DNA from: Limnoperna fortunei
Lineage: Eukaryota; Mollusca; Bivalvia; Mytilida; Modiolidae
Direction of reading: 5' to 3'
Assembly: GCA_944474755.1 (NCBI GenBank)
Contig: OX104114.1
Span: 30,155,220 to 30,219,219, forward strand
Length of the DNA: 64,000 bases
The notes under the pieces were generated by a model. The model did no database searches. It worked only from the letters and a program-made list of their open reading frames with translations, and was not told the origin of the DNA. Made by a program: the position numbers and the translations under genes. Every line of letters starts with the position of its first letter. Position 1 is the stretch's first letter. Positions 21,277-36,109 of this stretch are shown here, one piece after another.

Positions 21277-22974
21277 CTCATTTGTTCGGTAGAACCAATG
21301 AACTTATATTTATTATTATTATTCTTATTGTTTTTCCGCCAACTTTTCTTTTCCCATTATAAATTTTGTTTCGCGACATGTCGAAAAGACCTTTTGTACT
21401 ATGGGTGTATAAGACATTACGCTTTCGCAGTTGACCCTGTCACACCGAACACTTGTTCTTTACGGAGTTATCTCCCCTGTTACAGAAAAGCTTGTGTGCA
21501 GATAAACTATGAAACCGTAAAAGATTTCGCAATAAAAGTTGTTGCAAAATGGTCAGCTATGGATTGCGACAATTTGTTACATATCGCGCAAAGTATTTTG
21601 ACGACTCCTTGTAGGAGTTATTTCCCCTTATTTATTGGAAGTAAAATTTGTACCATTGTAACTCATGAACCAGAGGTGATATAGACTAGATATTTCACAG
21701 TTGGTCATCATTGACCTTGACCTTGAAAAAGGTCACAAGGTCAAAGGTCAAGGTCATGTTCTAATTTTTGACCCTTGGTTGTGTGCAGATCTTCTCCTTT
21801 ACTATAATAGATAGAGAACTGAAACCTTTACCAAAATGTGTATCATATTAAGATCTTGAATCGTCACTTTTTTTATTTGACATTTTATAAGAGTTGTCTC
21901 CCCTTAGACCAATAATATGCATTGTGAGTTACATTAGATCACTATATCTCAGTAACTATAACAGATATATACATGAAACCTTATATCATTGGTCATCATT
22001 GACCTTGACCTTGAAAATGGACACAAGGTCAAAGGTCAAGGTCACGTTTGAAATTTTGACATTGTCTCGCCATCGCTATTCCCTTGAAACGGTAAAAGAT
22101 AGGCAATAACTTGTAATTGGTAAAATGTCAACTTTCACCTTGACCTAGCCCAAGGTCACAAGGTCAAAGGTCAAGGTCACCTGGGTTTCAGTACAGCGAC
22201 ATGTGAATTTTTGTACCTTTGGATTCGCTTTGTTTTTTTAGCTTGCTACATGTCGCAATAAAATTTGGTGCCAGGCATGGGCAAAAATATGGGGAATTTG
22301 AGGGTATTCCGCCAGCTTGCAAAAAATAAAAAGGGGGGGGGGGGGGGTTTCTAAGGGACCCCATAAGAATGTAGTGTGCAGATTTCATCCTAGACCACAG
22401 AGAATGGTGAAACAAAATGGACGCCAAATAGTTCGGGGATCGATGTCCTTGACTTGTCGCTACAGTAGAAATCATTCTGACGAACGATAAAAAAATTTCC
22501 AGGTCATGAAAGTTGAAGATAGGTTTTTCATGCAAAAATCGCGATTTTCAGAAAAACCATAAATCCTAGCCTTTCGAAAATGCCGCCAATCGATTTAGAA
22601 TGTCGATTTTACCCCAACCAAGTATCTCGGATGTGCATAAATGTCAACAAAATCGAAAATCGGCAGAAAAAATCAAATGTCGAGGCCCCATCGGTACCCC
22701 CTAAATTTCAGCGATTGAATGTTTGTGCATTGATAAATCCTTAAAATATACATCTGAATTATGTCTTCATGAGTTGTTCTAGCTGAAACAAACATTTTTT
22801 CTACTTGATCATTTATTTTGAAATGCCATCGAGTGTCGTCCGGTATGCACGACTGCTGTATTTTACCGAACAAAGAAACGGTTTCCCTATTACAATGAAT
22901 CGAAAGTAACATTCCTTTGAATTTAACTGTCAAAATAGCATCACTGTTGACCTCCTGAAAAGTCATCTTTTCAA

Positions 22975-23006
<32 letters not shown>

Positions 23007-23230
23007 AACTTCGTGATAATATATAAAATTGTCACGTGACTTTAGTCGTTTCCACCAGTCAAATCAATGCGTTTTATTTGTATTTTATAAATAAAAATCA
23101 AAGAATTTTCTGTCTTTCTTATTTATTTCATTGGTAAATACACGAAAACATTACAAAATGTCTCTGTATTTTAAATGTAGAAAACACATTGAAGGTATAT
23201 ATACGTCAAAATTTGACTTTCTGCATATCG

Positions 23231-23302
23231 TCTTCCGTGGTCCAGTGGTATCAACGAGGGCTGGCAAGACTGACATCGTCGGTTCGAGCCTAGGATGTGA
23301 CA
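23231..23302 (+). pseudogene. tRNA-like sequence of U7
   Basis: A box from 23238, B box from 23282, TATATATA 23196-23203, T5 23308-23312. Confidence 0.63.
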
Positions 23303-23539
23303 TATGATTTTTGCATGGTTTTCTGCTACGTTTCACGTATATTTTATGCAGTTATGGTTTTTTATATAGAAAAAACAAAAAAAAAACTGAAATTTTTTTA
23401 CGCCGCGGTGTAAAAAATGTCGATGGAAGTGGTAAGCCATGATTATTTGTGGCGAAGTCACAAATGAACCTATATTATTAAGGCTTTCCACTTCCGAGTG
23501 GGAAGCCTTACTGTTATTCTTCTGTTTCTTATTATTATT

Positions 23540-25006
23540 AAGGCTTTCCACTTTCCAGTGGAAAGACTTATTGCATTTTGTCTGTTTCTTATTATTCTTA
23601 TTATTCTTCCGCCAAGTTTTTTCCTTTCCCATTATAAATTTTGTTTCGCGACATGTCGTAAAGACATTTTGTACTATGAATGTATGAGACATTACGCTTT
23701 CGCAGTTAACCCTGTCACACCAAACACTTTTTCTTTACGGAGTTATTTCCCCTGTCATAAAAATCTTGTGTGCAGATAAACTTTGAAACCGTAAAAGATT
23801 TCGCAATGAAAGTGGTTGCAAAATGCTCAGCTATTGATCACGACAATTTATTACATATCGCGCAAAGTATTTTGACGACTCCTAGTAGGAGTTATTTCCC
23901 CTTATTTATTGGAAGTACATTTTGTACCATTGTAACTCATGAACCAGAGATGACAGAGACTAGATATTTCACAGTTGGTCATCATTGACCTTGACCTTGA
24001 AAAAGGTTACAAGGTCAAAGGTCAAGGTCACATTCTAAATTTTGACATTGTGGTGTGTGCGATTCTCCTCCTGAACCATAAGAGCTACAGAAATAAATCT
24101 TTTACCAAAATGTAGACCATATTAAGGTCTTGAAAGGTCACTATAAATGATTTGACTTTTGAAAGAGTTATCTCCCCTAGACCATTAAAATGTATTGTGA
24201 ATATCATTATATCCCTAAATCTCAGTAACTATAACAGATATATATATGAAACCTTATATCATTGGTCATCATTGACCTTGACCTTGAAAAGGGACACAAG
24301 GTCAAAGGTCAAGGTCACGTTTGAAATTTTGATATTGTCTTGTCATCGCTATTGCATTGAAACGGTAAAAGATAAGCTATAAGTTATAATGGATAAAATG
24401 TTGGTCTCATTAAGGCGCAACTTTTTTACATTTGGAGGGAAAGGATCCGACTTCATCTTATAGGAGTTATCCTCCATTACAACCACTGATAATTAGGTTT
24501 TCATTAATTACTTATCAACTATTGATAGTAGAGGCATTGGGTCTTCACTATAGACCAGTATGACCCTTGACCTTGAAAATAGAAACAAGGTCAAAGGTCA
24601 AGGTCATCTTATAAATTTTGGTATTTATGATAAATAGTCATTTCTTCATAATTATGCGACATATTGACATAGGATCTGCACTGTTTGTCCTTTATTGACC
24701 CTCAGCATGGTCAAGGTCATATTGACAGAAGTCAAGGTCAAAACATATTTTTCGGAAATTCTGCTTTTTCGTGTAAATTAAATGGTAAATCTTAATAAAT
24801 GCTTTGTTTTTAAAGCATTAAGTATGCAAATATCAAAAACTTGCTGGTCAAGGGCATTTATGTCAATTAACGTCCTATTTTTTACCTTTTTTATTTCGAA
24901 AGATAGCCGAATGGTTTTTCTTTCGTGTGTTTATTTTGAAAAGAAAAGTAAATTTCCATAAACCAAAGTCAATGTCAAGGTCATTTTTGCGATAAGTGGA
25001 AAGCCT
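23540..25006 (+). mobile_element. Beta segment in U8 with TIR-like ends (1467 bp)
   Basis: Copy of the U7 segment, including the imperfect left hairpin; the right end AAGTGGAAAGCCT is at 24994-25006. It has no independent insertion signature and was carried along when the unit was duplicated. Confidence 0.52.
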
Positions 25007-26702
25007 CTCATTTGTTCGGTAGAACCAATGAACTTATATTTATTATTATTATTCTTATTGTTTTTCCGCCAACTTTTCTTTTCCCATTATAAATTTTGTT
25101 TCGCGACATGTCGAAAAGACCTTTTGTACTATGGGTGTATAAGACATTACGCTTTCGCAGTTGACCCTGTCACACCGAACACTTGTTCTTTACGGAGTTA
25201 TCTCCCCTGTTACAGAAAAGCTTGTGTGCAGATAAACTATGAAACCGTAAAAGATTTCGCAATAAAAGTTGTTGCAAAATGGTCAGCTATGGATTGCGAC
25301 AATTTGTTACATATCGCGCAAAGTATTTTGACGACTCCTTGTAGGAGTTATTTCCCCTTATTTATTGGAAGTAAAATTTGTACCATTGTAACTCATGAAC
25401 CAGAGGTGATATAGACTAGATATTTCACAGTTGGTCATCATTGACCTTGACCTTGAAAAAGGTCACAAGGTCAAAGGTCAAGGTCATGTTCTAATTTTTG
25501 ACCCTTGGTTGTGTGCAGATCTTCTCCTTTACTATAATAGATAGAGAACTGAAACCTTTACCAAAATGTGTATCATATTAAGATCTTGAATCGTCACTTT
25601 TTTTATTTGACATTTTATAAGAGTTGTCTCCCCTTAGACCAATAATATGCATTGTGAGTTACATTAGATCACTATATCTCAGTAACTATAACAGATATAT
25701 ACATGAAACCTTATATCATTGGTCATCATTGACCTTGACCTTGAAAATGGACACAAGGTCAAAGGTCAAGGTCACGTTTGAAATTTTGACATTGTCTCGC
25801 CATCGCTATTCCCTTGAAACGGTAAAAGATAGGCAATAACTTGTAATTGGTAAAATGTCAACTTTCACCTTGACCTAGCCCAAGGTCACAAGGTCAAAGG
25901 TCAAGGTCACCTGGGTTTCAGTACAGCGACATGTGAATTTTTGTACCTTTGGATTCGCTTTGTTTTTTTAGCTTGCTACATGTCGCAATAAAATTTGGTG
26001 CCAGGCATGGGCAAAAATATGGGGAATTTGAGGGTATTCCGCCAGCTTGCAAAAAATAAAAAGGGGGGGGGGGTGTTTCTAAGGGACCCCATAAGAATGT
26101 AGTGTGCAGATTTCATCCTAGACCACAGAGAATGGTGAAACAAAATGGACGCCAAATAGTTCGGGGATCGATGTCCTTGACTTGTCGCTACAGTAGAAAT
26201 CATTCTGACGAACGATAAAAAAATTTCCAGGTCATGAAAGTTGAAGATAGGTTTTTCATGCAAAAATCGCGATTTTCAGAAAAACCATAAATCCTAGCCT
26301 TTCGAAAATGCCGCCAATCGATTTAGAATGTCGATTTTACCCCAACCAAGTATCTCGGATGTGCATAAATGTCAACAAAATCGAAAATCGGCAGAAAAAA
26401 TCAAATGTCGAGGCCCCATCGGTACCCCCTAAATTTCAGCGATTGAATGTTTGTGCATTGATAAATCCTTAAAATATACATCTGAATTATGTCTTCATGA
26501 GTTGTTCTAGCTGAAACAAACATTTTTTCTACTTGATCATTTATTTTGAAATGCCATCGAGTGTCGTCCGGTATGCACGACTGCTGTATTTTACCGAACA
26601 AAGAAACGGTTTCCCTATTACAATGAATCGAAAGTAACATTCCTTTGAATTTAACTGTCAAAATAGCATCACTGTTGACCTCCTGAAAAGTCATCTTTTC
26701 AA

Positions 26703-26734
<32 letters not shown>

Positions 26735-26958
26735 AACTTCGTGATAATATATAAAATTGTCACGTGACTTTAGTCGTTTCCACCAGTCAAATCAATGCGT
26801 TTTATTTGTATTTTATAAATAAAAATCAAAGAATTTTCTGTCTTTCTTATTTATTTCATTGGTAAATACACGAAAACATTACAAAATGTCTCTGTATTTT
26901 AAATGTAGAAAACACATTGAAGGTATATATACGTCAAAATTTGACTTTCTGCATATCG

Positions 26959-27030
26959 TCTTCCGTGGTCCAGTGGTATCAACGAGGGCTGGCAAGACTG
27001 ACATCGTCGGTTCGAGCCTAGGATGTGACA
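26959..27030 (+). pseudogene. tRNA-like sequence of U8
   Basis: A box from 26966, B box from 27010, TATATATA 26924-26931, T5 27036-27040. Confidence 0.63.
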
Positions 27031-27207
27031 TATGATTTTTGCATGGTTTTCTGCTACGTTTCACGTATATTTTATGCAGTTATGGTTTTTTATATAGAAA
27101 AAACAAAAAAAAAACTGAAATTTTTTTACGCCGCGGTGTAAAAAATGTCGATGGAAGTGGTAAGCCATGATTATTTGTGGCGAAGTCACAAATGAACCTA
27201 TATTATT

Positions 27208-28927
27208 AAGGCTTTCCACTTCCGAGTGGGAAGCCTTACTGTTATTCTTCTGTTTCTTATTATTATTATTATTATTATTCTTATTGTTTTTCCGCCAACT
27301 TTTCTTTTCCCATTATAAATTTTGTTTCGCGACATGTCGAAAAGACCTTTTGTACTATGGGTGTATAAGACATTACGCTTTCGCAGTTGACCCTGTCACA
27401 CCGAACACTTGTTCTTTACGGAGTTATCTCCCCTGTTACAGAAAAGCTTGTGTGCAGATAAACTATGAAACCGTAAAAGATTTCGCAATAAAAGTTGTTG
27501 CAAAATGGTCAGCTATGGATTGCGACAATTTGTTACATATCGCGCAAAGTATTTTGACGACTCCTTGTAGGAGTTATTTCCCCTTATTTATTGGAAGTAA
27601 AATTTGTACCATTGTAACTCATGAACCAGAGGTGATATAGACTAGATATTTCACAGTTGGTCATCATTGACCTTGACCTTGAAAAAGGTCACAAGGTCAA
27701 AGGTCAAGGTCATGTTCTAATTTTTGACCCTTGGTTGTGTGCAGATCTTCTCCTTTACTATAATAGATAGAGAACTGAAACCTTTACCAAAATGTGTATC
27801 ATATTAAGATCTTGAATCGTCACTTTTTTTATTTGACATTTTATAAGAGTTGTCTCCCCTTAGACCAATAATATGCATTGTGAGTTACATTAGATCACTA
27901 TATCTCAGTAACTATAACAGATATATACATGAAACCTTATATCATTGGTCATCATTGACCTTGACCTTGAAAATGGACACAAGGTCAAAGGTCAAGGTCA
28001 CGTTTGAAATTTTGACATTGTCTCGCCATCGCTATTCCCTTGAAACGGTAAAAGATAGGCAATAACTTGTAATTGGTAAAATGTCAACTTTCACCTTGAC
28101 CTAGCCCAAGGTCACAAGGTCAAAGGTCAAGGTCACCTGGGTTTCAGTACAGCGACATGTGAATTTTTGTACCTTTGGATTCGCTTTGTTTTTTTAGCTT
28201 GCTACATGTCGCAATAAAATTTGGTGCCAGGCATGGGCAAAAATATGGGGAATTTGAGGGTATTCCGCCAGCTTGCAAAAAATAAAAAGGGGGGGGGGTG
28301 TTTCTAAGGGACCCCATAAGAATGTAGTGTGCAGATTTCATCCTAGACCACAGAGAATGGTGAAACAAAATGGACGCCAAATAGTTCGGGGATCGATGTC
28401 CTTGACTTGTCGCTACAGTAGAAATCATTCTGACGAACGATAAAAAAATTTCCAGGTCATGAAAGTTGAAGATAGGTTTTTCATGCAAAAATCGCGATTT
28501 TCAGAAAAACCATAAATCCTAGCCTTTCGAAAATGGCGCCAATCGATTTAGAATGTCGATTTTACCCCAACCAAGTATCTCGGATGTGCATAAATGTCAA
28601 CAAAATCGAAAATCGGCAGAAAAAATCAAATGTCGAGGCCCCATCGGTACCCCCTAAATTTCAGCGATTGAATGTTTGTGCATTGATAAATCCTTAAAAT
28701 ATACATCTGAATTATGTCTTCATGAGTTGTTCTAGCTGAAACAAACATTTTTTCTACTTGATCATTTATTTTGAAATGCCATCGAGTGTCGTCCGGTATG
28801 CACGACTGCTGTATTTTACCGAACAAAGAAACGGTTTCCCTATTACAATGAATCGAAAGTAACATTCCTTTGAATTTAACTGTCAAAATAGCATCACTGT
28901 TGACCTCCTGAAAAGTCATCTTTTCAA

Positions 28928-28959
<32 letters not shown>

Positions 28960-29432
28960 AACTTCGTGATAATATATAAAATTGTCACGTGACTTTAGTC
29001 GTTTCCACCAGTCAAATCAATGCGTTTTATTTGTATTTTATAAATAAAAATCAAAGAATTTTCTGTCTTTCTTATTTATTTCATTGGTAAATACACGAAA
29101 ACATTACAAAATGTCTCTGTATTTTAAATGTAGAAAACACATTGAAGGTATATATACGTCAAAATTTGACTTTCTGCATATCGTCTTCCGTGGTCCAGTG
29201 GTATCAACGAGGGCTGGCAAGACTGACATCGTCGGTTCGAGCCTAGGATGTGACATATGATTTTTGCATGGTTTTCTGCTACGTTTCACGTATATTTTAT
29301 GCAGTTATGGTTTTTTATATAGAAAAAACAAAAAAAAAACTGAAATTTTTTTACGCCGCGGTGTAAAAAATGTCGATGGAAGTGGTAAGCCATGATTATT
29401 TGTGGCGAAGTCACAAATGAACCTATATTATT
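27208..29432 (+). repeat. Unit U9 (2225 bp), first unit of Block III
   Basis: First unit after the enlarged ones with G at 28536 (ATGGCGCC). Clusters at 27667, 27955 and 28092; poly-G 10. Confidence 0.96.
29184..29255 (+). pseudogene. tRNA-like sequence of U9
   Basis: A box from 29191, B box from 29235, TATATATA 29149-29156, T5 29261-29265. Confidence 0.63.
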
Positions 29433-31152
29433 AAGGCTTTCCACTTCCGAGTGGGAAGCCTTACTGTTATTCTTCTGTTTCTTATTATTATTATTATTAT
29501 TATTCTTATTGTTTTTCCGCCAACTTTTCTTTTCCCATTATAAATTTTGTTTCGCGACATGTCGAAAAGACCTTTTGTACTATGGGTGTATAAGACATTA
29601 CGCTTTCGCAGTTGACCCTGTCACACCGAACACTTGTTCTTTACGGAGTTATCTCCCCTGTTACAGAAAAGCTTGTGTGCAGATAAACTATGAAACCGTA
29701 AAAGATTTCGCAATAAAAGTTGTTGCAAAATGGTCAGCTATGGATTGCGACAATTTGTTACATATCGCGCAAAGTATTTTGACGACTCCTTGTAGGAGTT
29801 ATTTCCCCTTATTTATTGGAAGTAAAATTTGTACCATTGTAACTCATGAACCAGAGGTGATATAGACTAGATATTTCACAGTTGGTCATCATTGACCTTG
29901 ACCTTGAAAAAGGTCACAAGGTCAAAGGTCAAGGTCATGTTCTAATTTTTGACCCTTGGTTGTGTGCAGATCTTCTCCTTTACTATAATAGATAGAGAAC
30001 TGAAACCTTTACCAAAATGTGTATCATATTAAGATCTTGAATCGTCACTTTTTTTATTTGACATTTTATAAGAGTTGTCTCCCCTTAGACCAATAATATG
30101 CATTGTGAGTTACATTAGATCACTATATCTCAGTAACTATAACAGATATATACATGAAACCTTATATCATTGGTCATCATTGACCTTGACCTTGAAAATG
30201 GACACAAGGTCAAAGGTCAAGGTCACGTTTGAAATTTTGACATTGTCTCGCCATCGCTATTCCCTTGAAACGGTAAAAGATAGGCAATAACTTGTAATTG
30301 GTAAAATGTCAACTTTCACCTTGACCTAGCCCAAGGTCACAAGGTCAAAGGTCAAGGTCACCTGGGTTTCAGTACAGCGACATGTGAATTTTTGTACCTT
30401 TGGATTCGCTTTGTTTTTTTAGCTTGCTACATGTCGCAATAAAATTTGGTGCCAGGCATGGGCAAAAATATGGGGAATTTGAGGGTATTCCGCCAGCTTG
30501 CAAAAAATAAAAAGGGGGGGGGGTGTTTCTAAGGGACCCCATAAGAATGTAGTGTGCAGATTTCATCCTAGACCACAGAGAATGGTGAAACAAAATGGAC
30601 GCCAAATAGTTCGGGGATCGATGTCCTTGACTTGTCGCTACAGTAGAAATCATTCTGACGAACGATAAAAAAATTTCCAGGTCATGAAAGTTGAAGATAG
30701 GTTTTTCATGCAAAAATCGCGATTTTCAGAAAAACCATAAATCCTAGCCTTTCGAAAATGGCGCCAATCGATTTAGAATGTCGATTTTACCCCAACCAAG
30801 TATCTCGGATGTGCATAAATGTCAACAAAATCGAAAATCGGCAGAAAAAATCAAATGTCGAGGCCCCATCGGTACCCCCTAAATTTCAGCGATTGAATGT
30901 TTGTGCATTGATAAATCCTTAAAATATACATCTGAATTATGTCTTCATGAGTTGTTCTAGCTGAAACAAACATTTTTTCTACTTGATCATTTATTTTGAA
31001 ATGCCATCGAGTGTCGTCCGGTATGCACGACTGCTGTATTTTACCGAACAAAGAAACGGTTTCCCTATTACAATGAATCGAAAGTAACATTCCTTTGAAT
31101 TTAACTGTCAAAATAGCATCACTGTTGACCTCCTGAAAAGTCATCTTTTCAA

Positions 31153-31184
<32 letters not shown>

Positions 31185-31657
31185 AACTTCGTGATAATAT
31201 ATAAAATTGTCACGTGACTTTAGTCGTTTCCACCAGTCAAATCAATGCGTTTTATTTGTATTTTATAAATAAAAATCAAAGAATTTTCTGTCTTTCTTAT
31301 TTATTTCATTGGTAAATACACGAAAACATTACAAAATGTCTCTGTATTTTAAATGTAGAAAACACATTGAAGGTATATATACGTCAAAATTTGACTTTCT
31401 GCATATCGTCTTCCGTGGTCCAGTGGTATCAACGAGGGCTGGCAAGACTGACATCGTCGGTTCGAGCCTAGGATGTGACATATGATTTTTGCATGGTTTT
31501 CTGCTACGTTTCACGTATATTTTATGCAGTTATGGTTTTTTATATAGAAAAAACAAAAAAAAAACTGAAATTTTTTTACGCCGCGGTGTAAAAAATGTCG
31601 ATGGAAGTGGTAAGCCATGATTATTTGTGGCGAAGTCACAAATGAACCTATATTATT
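29433..31657 (+). repeat. Unit U10 (2225 bp)
   Basis: Clusters at 29892, 30180 and 30317; poly-G 10. I see no difference from U9 outside homopolymers. Confidence 0.96.
31409..31480 (+). pseudogene. tRNA-like sequence of U10
   Basis: A box from 31416, B box from 31460, TATATATA 31374-31381, T5 31486-31490. Confidence 0.63.
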
Positions 31658-33377
31658 AAGGCTTTCCACTTCCGAGTGGGAAGCCTTACTGTTATTCTTC
31701 TGTTTCTTATTATTATTATTATTATTATTCTTATTGTTTTTCCGCCAACTTTTCTTTTCCCATTATAAATTTTGTTTCGCGACATGTCGAAAAGACCTTT
31801 TGTACTATGGGTGTATAAGACATTACGCTTTCGCAGTTGACCCTGTCACACCGAACACTTGTTCTTTACGGAGTTATCTCCCCTGTTACAGAAAAGCTTG
31901 TGTGCAGATAAACTATGAAACCGTAAAAGATTTCGCAATAAAAGTTGTTGCAAAATGGTCAGCTATGGATTGCGACAATTTGTTACATATCGCGCAAAGT
32001 ATTTTGACGACTCCTTGTAGGAGTTATTTCCCCTTATTTATTGGAAGTAAAATTTGTACCATTGTAACTCATGAACCAGAGGTGATATAGACTAGATATT
32101 TCACAGTTGGTCATCATTGACCTTGACCTTGAAAAAGGTCACAAGGTCAAAGGTCAAGGTCATGTTCTAATTTTTGACCCTTGGTTGTGTGCAGATCTTC
32201 TCCTTTACTATAATAGATAGAGAACTGAAACCTTTACCAAAATGTGTATCATATTAAGATCTTGAATCGTCACTTTTTTTATTTGACATTTTATAAGAGT
32301 TGTCTCCCCTTAGACCAATAATATGCATTGTGAGTTACATTAGATCACTATATCTCAGTAACTATAACAGATATATACATGAAACCTTATATCATTGGTC
32401 ATCATTGACCTTGACCTTGAAAATGGACACAAGGTCAAAGGTCAAGGTCACGTTTGAAATTTTGACATTGTCTCGCCATCGCTATTCCCTTGAAACGGTA
32501 AAAGATAGGCAATAACTTGTAATTGGTAAAATGTCAACTTTCACCTTGACCTAGCCCAAGGTCACAAGGTCAAAGGTCAAGGTCACCTGGGTTTCAGTAC
32601 AGCGACATGTGAATTTTTGTACCTTTGGATTCGCTTTGTTTTTTTAGCTTGCTACATGTCGCAATAAAATTTGGTGCCAGGCATGGGCAAAAATATGGGG
32701 AATTTGAGGGTATTCCGCCAGCTTGCAAAAAATAAAAAGGGGGGGGGGTGTTTCTAAGGGACCCCATAAGAATGTAGTGTGCAGATTTCATCCTAGACCA
32801 CAGAGAATGGTGAAACAAAATGGACGCCAAATAGTTCGGGGATCGATGTCCTTGACTTGTCGCTACAGTAGAAATCATTCTGACGAACGATAAAAAAATT
32901 TCCAGGTCATGAAAGTTGAAGATAGGTTTTTCATGCAAAAATCGCGATTTTCAGAAAAACCATAAATCCTAGCCTTTCGAAAATGGCGCCAATCGATTTA
33001 GAATGTCGATTTTACCCCAACCAAGTATCTCGGATGTGCATAAATGTCAACAAAATCGAAAATCGGCAGAAAAAATCAAATGTCGAGGCCCCATCGGTAC
33101 CCCCTAAATTTCAGCGATTGAATGTTTGTGCATTGATAAATCCTTAAAATATACATCTGAATTATGTCTTCATGAGTTGTTCTAGCTGAAACAAACATTT
33201 TTTCTACTTGATCATTTATTTTGAAATGCCATCGAGTGTCGTCCGGTATGCACGACTGCTGTATTTTACCGAACAAAGAAACGGTTTCCCTATTACAATG
33301 AATCGAAAGTAACATTCCTTTGAATTTAACTGTCAAAATAGCATCACTGTTGACCTCCTGAAAAGTCATCTTTTCAA

Positions 33378-33410
<33 letters not shown>

Positions 33411-33883
33411 AACTTCGTGATAATATATAAAATTGTCACGTGACTTTAGTCGTTTCCACCAGTCAAATCAATGCGTTTTATTTGTATTTTATAAATAAAA
33501 ATCAAAGAATTTTCTGTCTTTCTTATTTATTTCATTGGTAAATACACGAAAACATTACAAAATGTCTCTGTATTTTAAATGTAGAAAACACATTGAAGGT
33601 ATATATACGTCAAAATTTGACTTTCTGCATATCGTCTTCCGTGGTCCAGTGGTATCAACGAGGGCTGGCAAGACTGACATCGTCGGTTCGAGCCTAGGAT
33701 GTGACATATGATTTTTGCATGGTTTTCTGCTACGTTTCACGTATATTTTATGCAGTTATGGTTTTTTATATAGAAAAAACAAAAAAAAAACTGAAATTTT
33801 TTTACGCCGCGGTGTAAAAAATGTCGATGGAAGTGGTAAGCCATGATTATTTGTGGCGAAGTCACAAATGAACCTATATTATT
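31658..33883 (+). repeat. Unit U11 (2226 bp)
   Basis: Clusters at 32117, 32405 and 32542; the one extra base against U10 is in the A run (31 A from 33379). Confidence 0.96.
33635..33706 (+). pseudogene. tRNA-like sequence of U11
   Basis: A box from 33642, B box from 33686, TATATATA 33600-33607, T5 33712-33716. Confidence 0.63.
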
Positions 33884-35603
33884 AAGGCTTTCCACTTCCG
33901 AGTGGGAAGCCTTACTGTTATTCTTCTGTTTCTTATTATTATTATTATTATTATTCTTATTGTTTTTCCGCCAACTTTTCTTTTCCCATTATAAATTTTG
34001 TTTCGCGACATGTCGAAAAGACCTTTTGTACTATGGGTGTATAAGACATTACGCTTTCGCAGTTGACCCTGTCACACCGAACACTTGTTCTTTACGGAGT
34101 TATCTCCCCTGTTACAGAAAAGCTTGTGTGCAGATAAACTATGAAACCGTAAAAGATTTCGCAATAAAAGTTGTTGCAAAATGGTCAGCTATGGATTGCG
34201 ACAATTTGTTACATATCGCGCAAAGTATTTTGACGACTCCTTGTAGGAGTTATTTCCCCTTATTTATTGGAAGTAAAATTTGTACCATTGTAACTCATGA
34301 ACCAGAGGTGATATAGACTAGATATTTCACAGTTGGTCATCATTGACCTTGACCTTGAAAAAGGTCACAAGGTCAAAGGTCAAGGTCATGTTCTAATTTT
34401 TGACCCTTGGTTGTGTGCAGATCTTCTCCTTTACTATAATAGATAGAGAACTGAAACCTTTACCAAAATGTGTATCATATTAAGATCTTGAATCGTCACT
34501 TTTTTTATTTGACATTTTATAAGAGTTGTCTCCCCTTAGACCAATAATATGCATTGTGAGTTACATTAGATCACTATATCTCAGTAACTATAACAGATAT
34601 ATACATGAAACCTTATATCATTGGTCATCATTGACCTTGACCTTGAAAATGGACACAAGGTCAAAGGTCAAGGTCACGTTTGAAATTTTGACATTGTCTC
34701 GCCATCGCTATTCCCTTGAAACGGTAAAAGATAGGCAATAACTTGTAATTGGTAAAATGTCAACTTTCACCTTGACCTAGCCCAAGGTCACAAGGTCAAA
34801 GGTCAAGGTCACCTGGGTTTCAGTACAGCGACATGTGAATTTTTGTACCTTTGGATTCGCTTTGTTTTTTTAGCTTGCTACATGTCGCAATAAAATTTGG
34901 TGCCAGGCATGGGCAAAAATATGGGGAATTTGAGGGTATTCCGCCAGCTTGCAAAAAATAAAAAGGGGGGGGGGTGTTTCTAAGGGACCCCATAAGAATG
35001 TAGTGTGCAGATTTCATCCTAGACCACAGAGAATGGTGAAACAAAATGGACGCCAAATAGTTCGGGGATCGATGTCCTTGACTTGTCGCTACAGTAGAAA
35101 TCATTCTGACGAACGATAAAAAAATTTCCAGGTCATGAAAGTTGAAGATAGGTTTTTCATGCAAAAATCGCGATTTTCAGAAAAACCATAAATCCTAGCC
35201 TTTCGAAAATGGCGCCAATCGATTTAGAATGTCGATTTTACCCCAACCAAGTATCTCGGATGTGCATAAATGTCAACAAAATCGAAAATCGGCAGAAAAA
35301 ATCAAATGTCGAGGCCCCATCGGTACCCCCTAAATTTCAGCGATTGAATGTTTGTGCATTGATAAATCCTTAAAATATACATCTGAATTATGTCTTCATG
35401 AGTTGTTCTAGCTGAAACAAACATTTTTTCTACTTGATCATTTATTTTGAAATGCCATCGAGTGTCGTCCGGTATGCACGACTGCTGTATTTTACCGAAC
35501 AAAGAAACGGTTTCCCTATTACAATGAATCGAAAGTAACATTCCTTTGAATTTAACTGTCAAAATAGCATCACTGTTGACCTCCTGAAAAGTCATCTTTT
35601 CAA

Positions 35604-35636
<33 letters not shown>

Positions 35637-36109
35637 AACTTCGTGATAATATATAAAATTGTCACGTGACTTTAGTCGTTTCCACCAGTCAAATCAATGC
35701 GTTTTATTTGTATTTTATAAATAAAAATCAAAGAATTTTCTGTCTTTCTTATTTATTTCATTGGTAAATACACGAAAACATTACAAAATGTCTCTGTATT
35801 TTAAATGTAGAAAACACATTGAAGGTATATATACGTCAAAATTTGACTTTCTGCATATCGTCTTCCGTGGTCCAGTGGTATCAACGAGGGCTGGCAAGAC
35901 TGACATCGTCGGTTCGAGCCTAGGATGTGACATATGATTTTTGCATGGTTTTCTGCTACGTTTCACGTATATTTTATGCAGTTATGGTTTTTTATATAGA
36001 AAAAACAAAAAAAAAACTGAAATTTTTTTACGCCGCGGTGTAAAAAATGTCGATGGAAGTGGTAAGCCATGATTATTTGTGGCGAAGTCACAAATGAACC
36101 TATATTATT
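33884..36109 (+). repeat. Unit U12 (2226 bp)
   Basis: Clusters at 34343, 34631 and 34768; poly-G 10. Confidence 0.96.
35861..35932 (+). pseudogene. tRNA-like sequence of U12
   Basis: A box from 35868, B box from 35912, TATATATA 35826-35833, T5 35938-35942. Confidence 0.63.

Larger units (their letters stand above)
19750..23479 (+). repeat. Unit U7, enlarged (3730 bp; contains beta segment)
   Basis: H1 19750-19779; normal body from about 21301 with clusters at 21711, 21999 and 22136. The poly-G run is extended because the following T is changed to G. Confidence 0.94.
23480..27207 (+). repeat. Unit U8, enlarged (3728 bp; contains beta segment)
   Basis: Nearly identical to U7 over its full length (few substitutions, for example GATCACGAC for GATCGCGAC near 23840, and one T less near 24880), so U7 and U8 come from a recent duplication of the enlarged unit. 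Clusters of the normal body at 25441, 25729 and 25866. Last unit with C at the ATGCCGCC site (26311). Confidence 0.94.
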
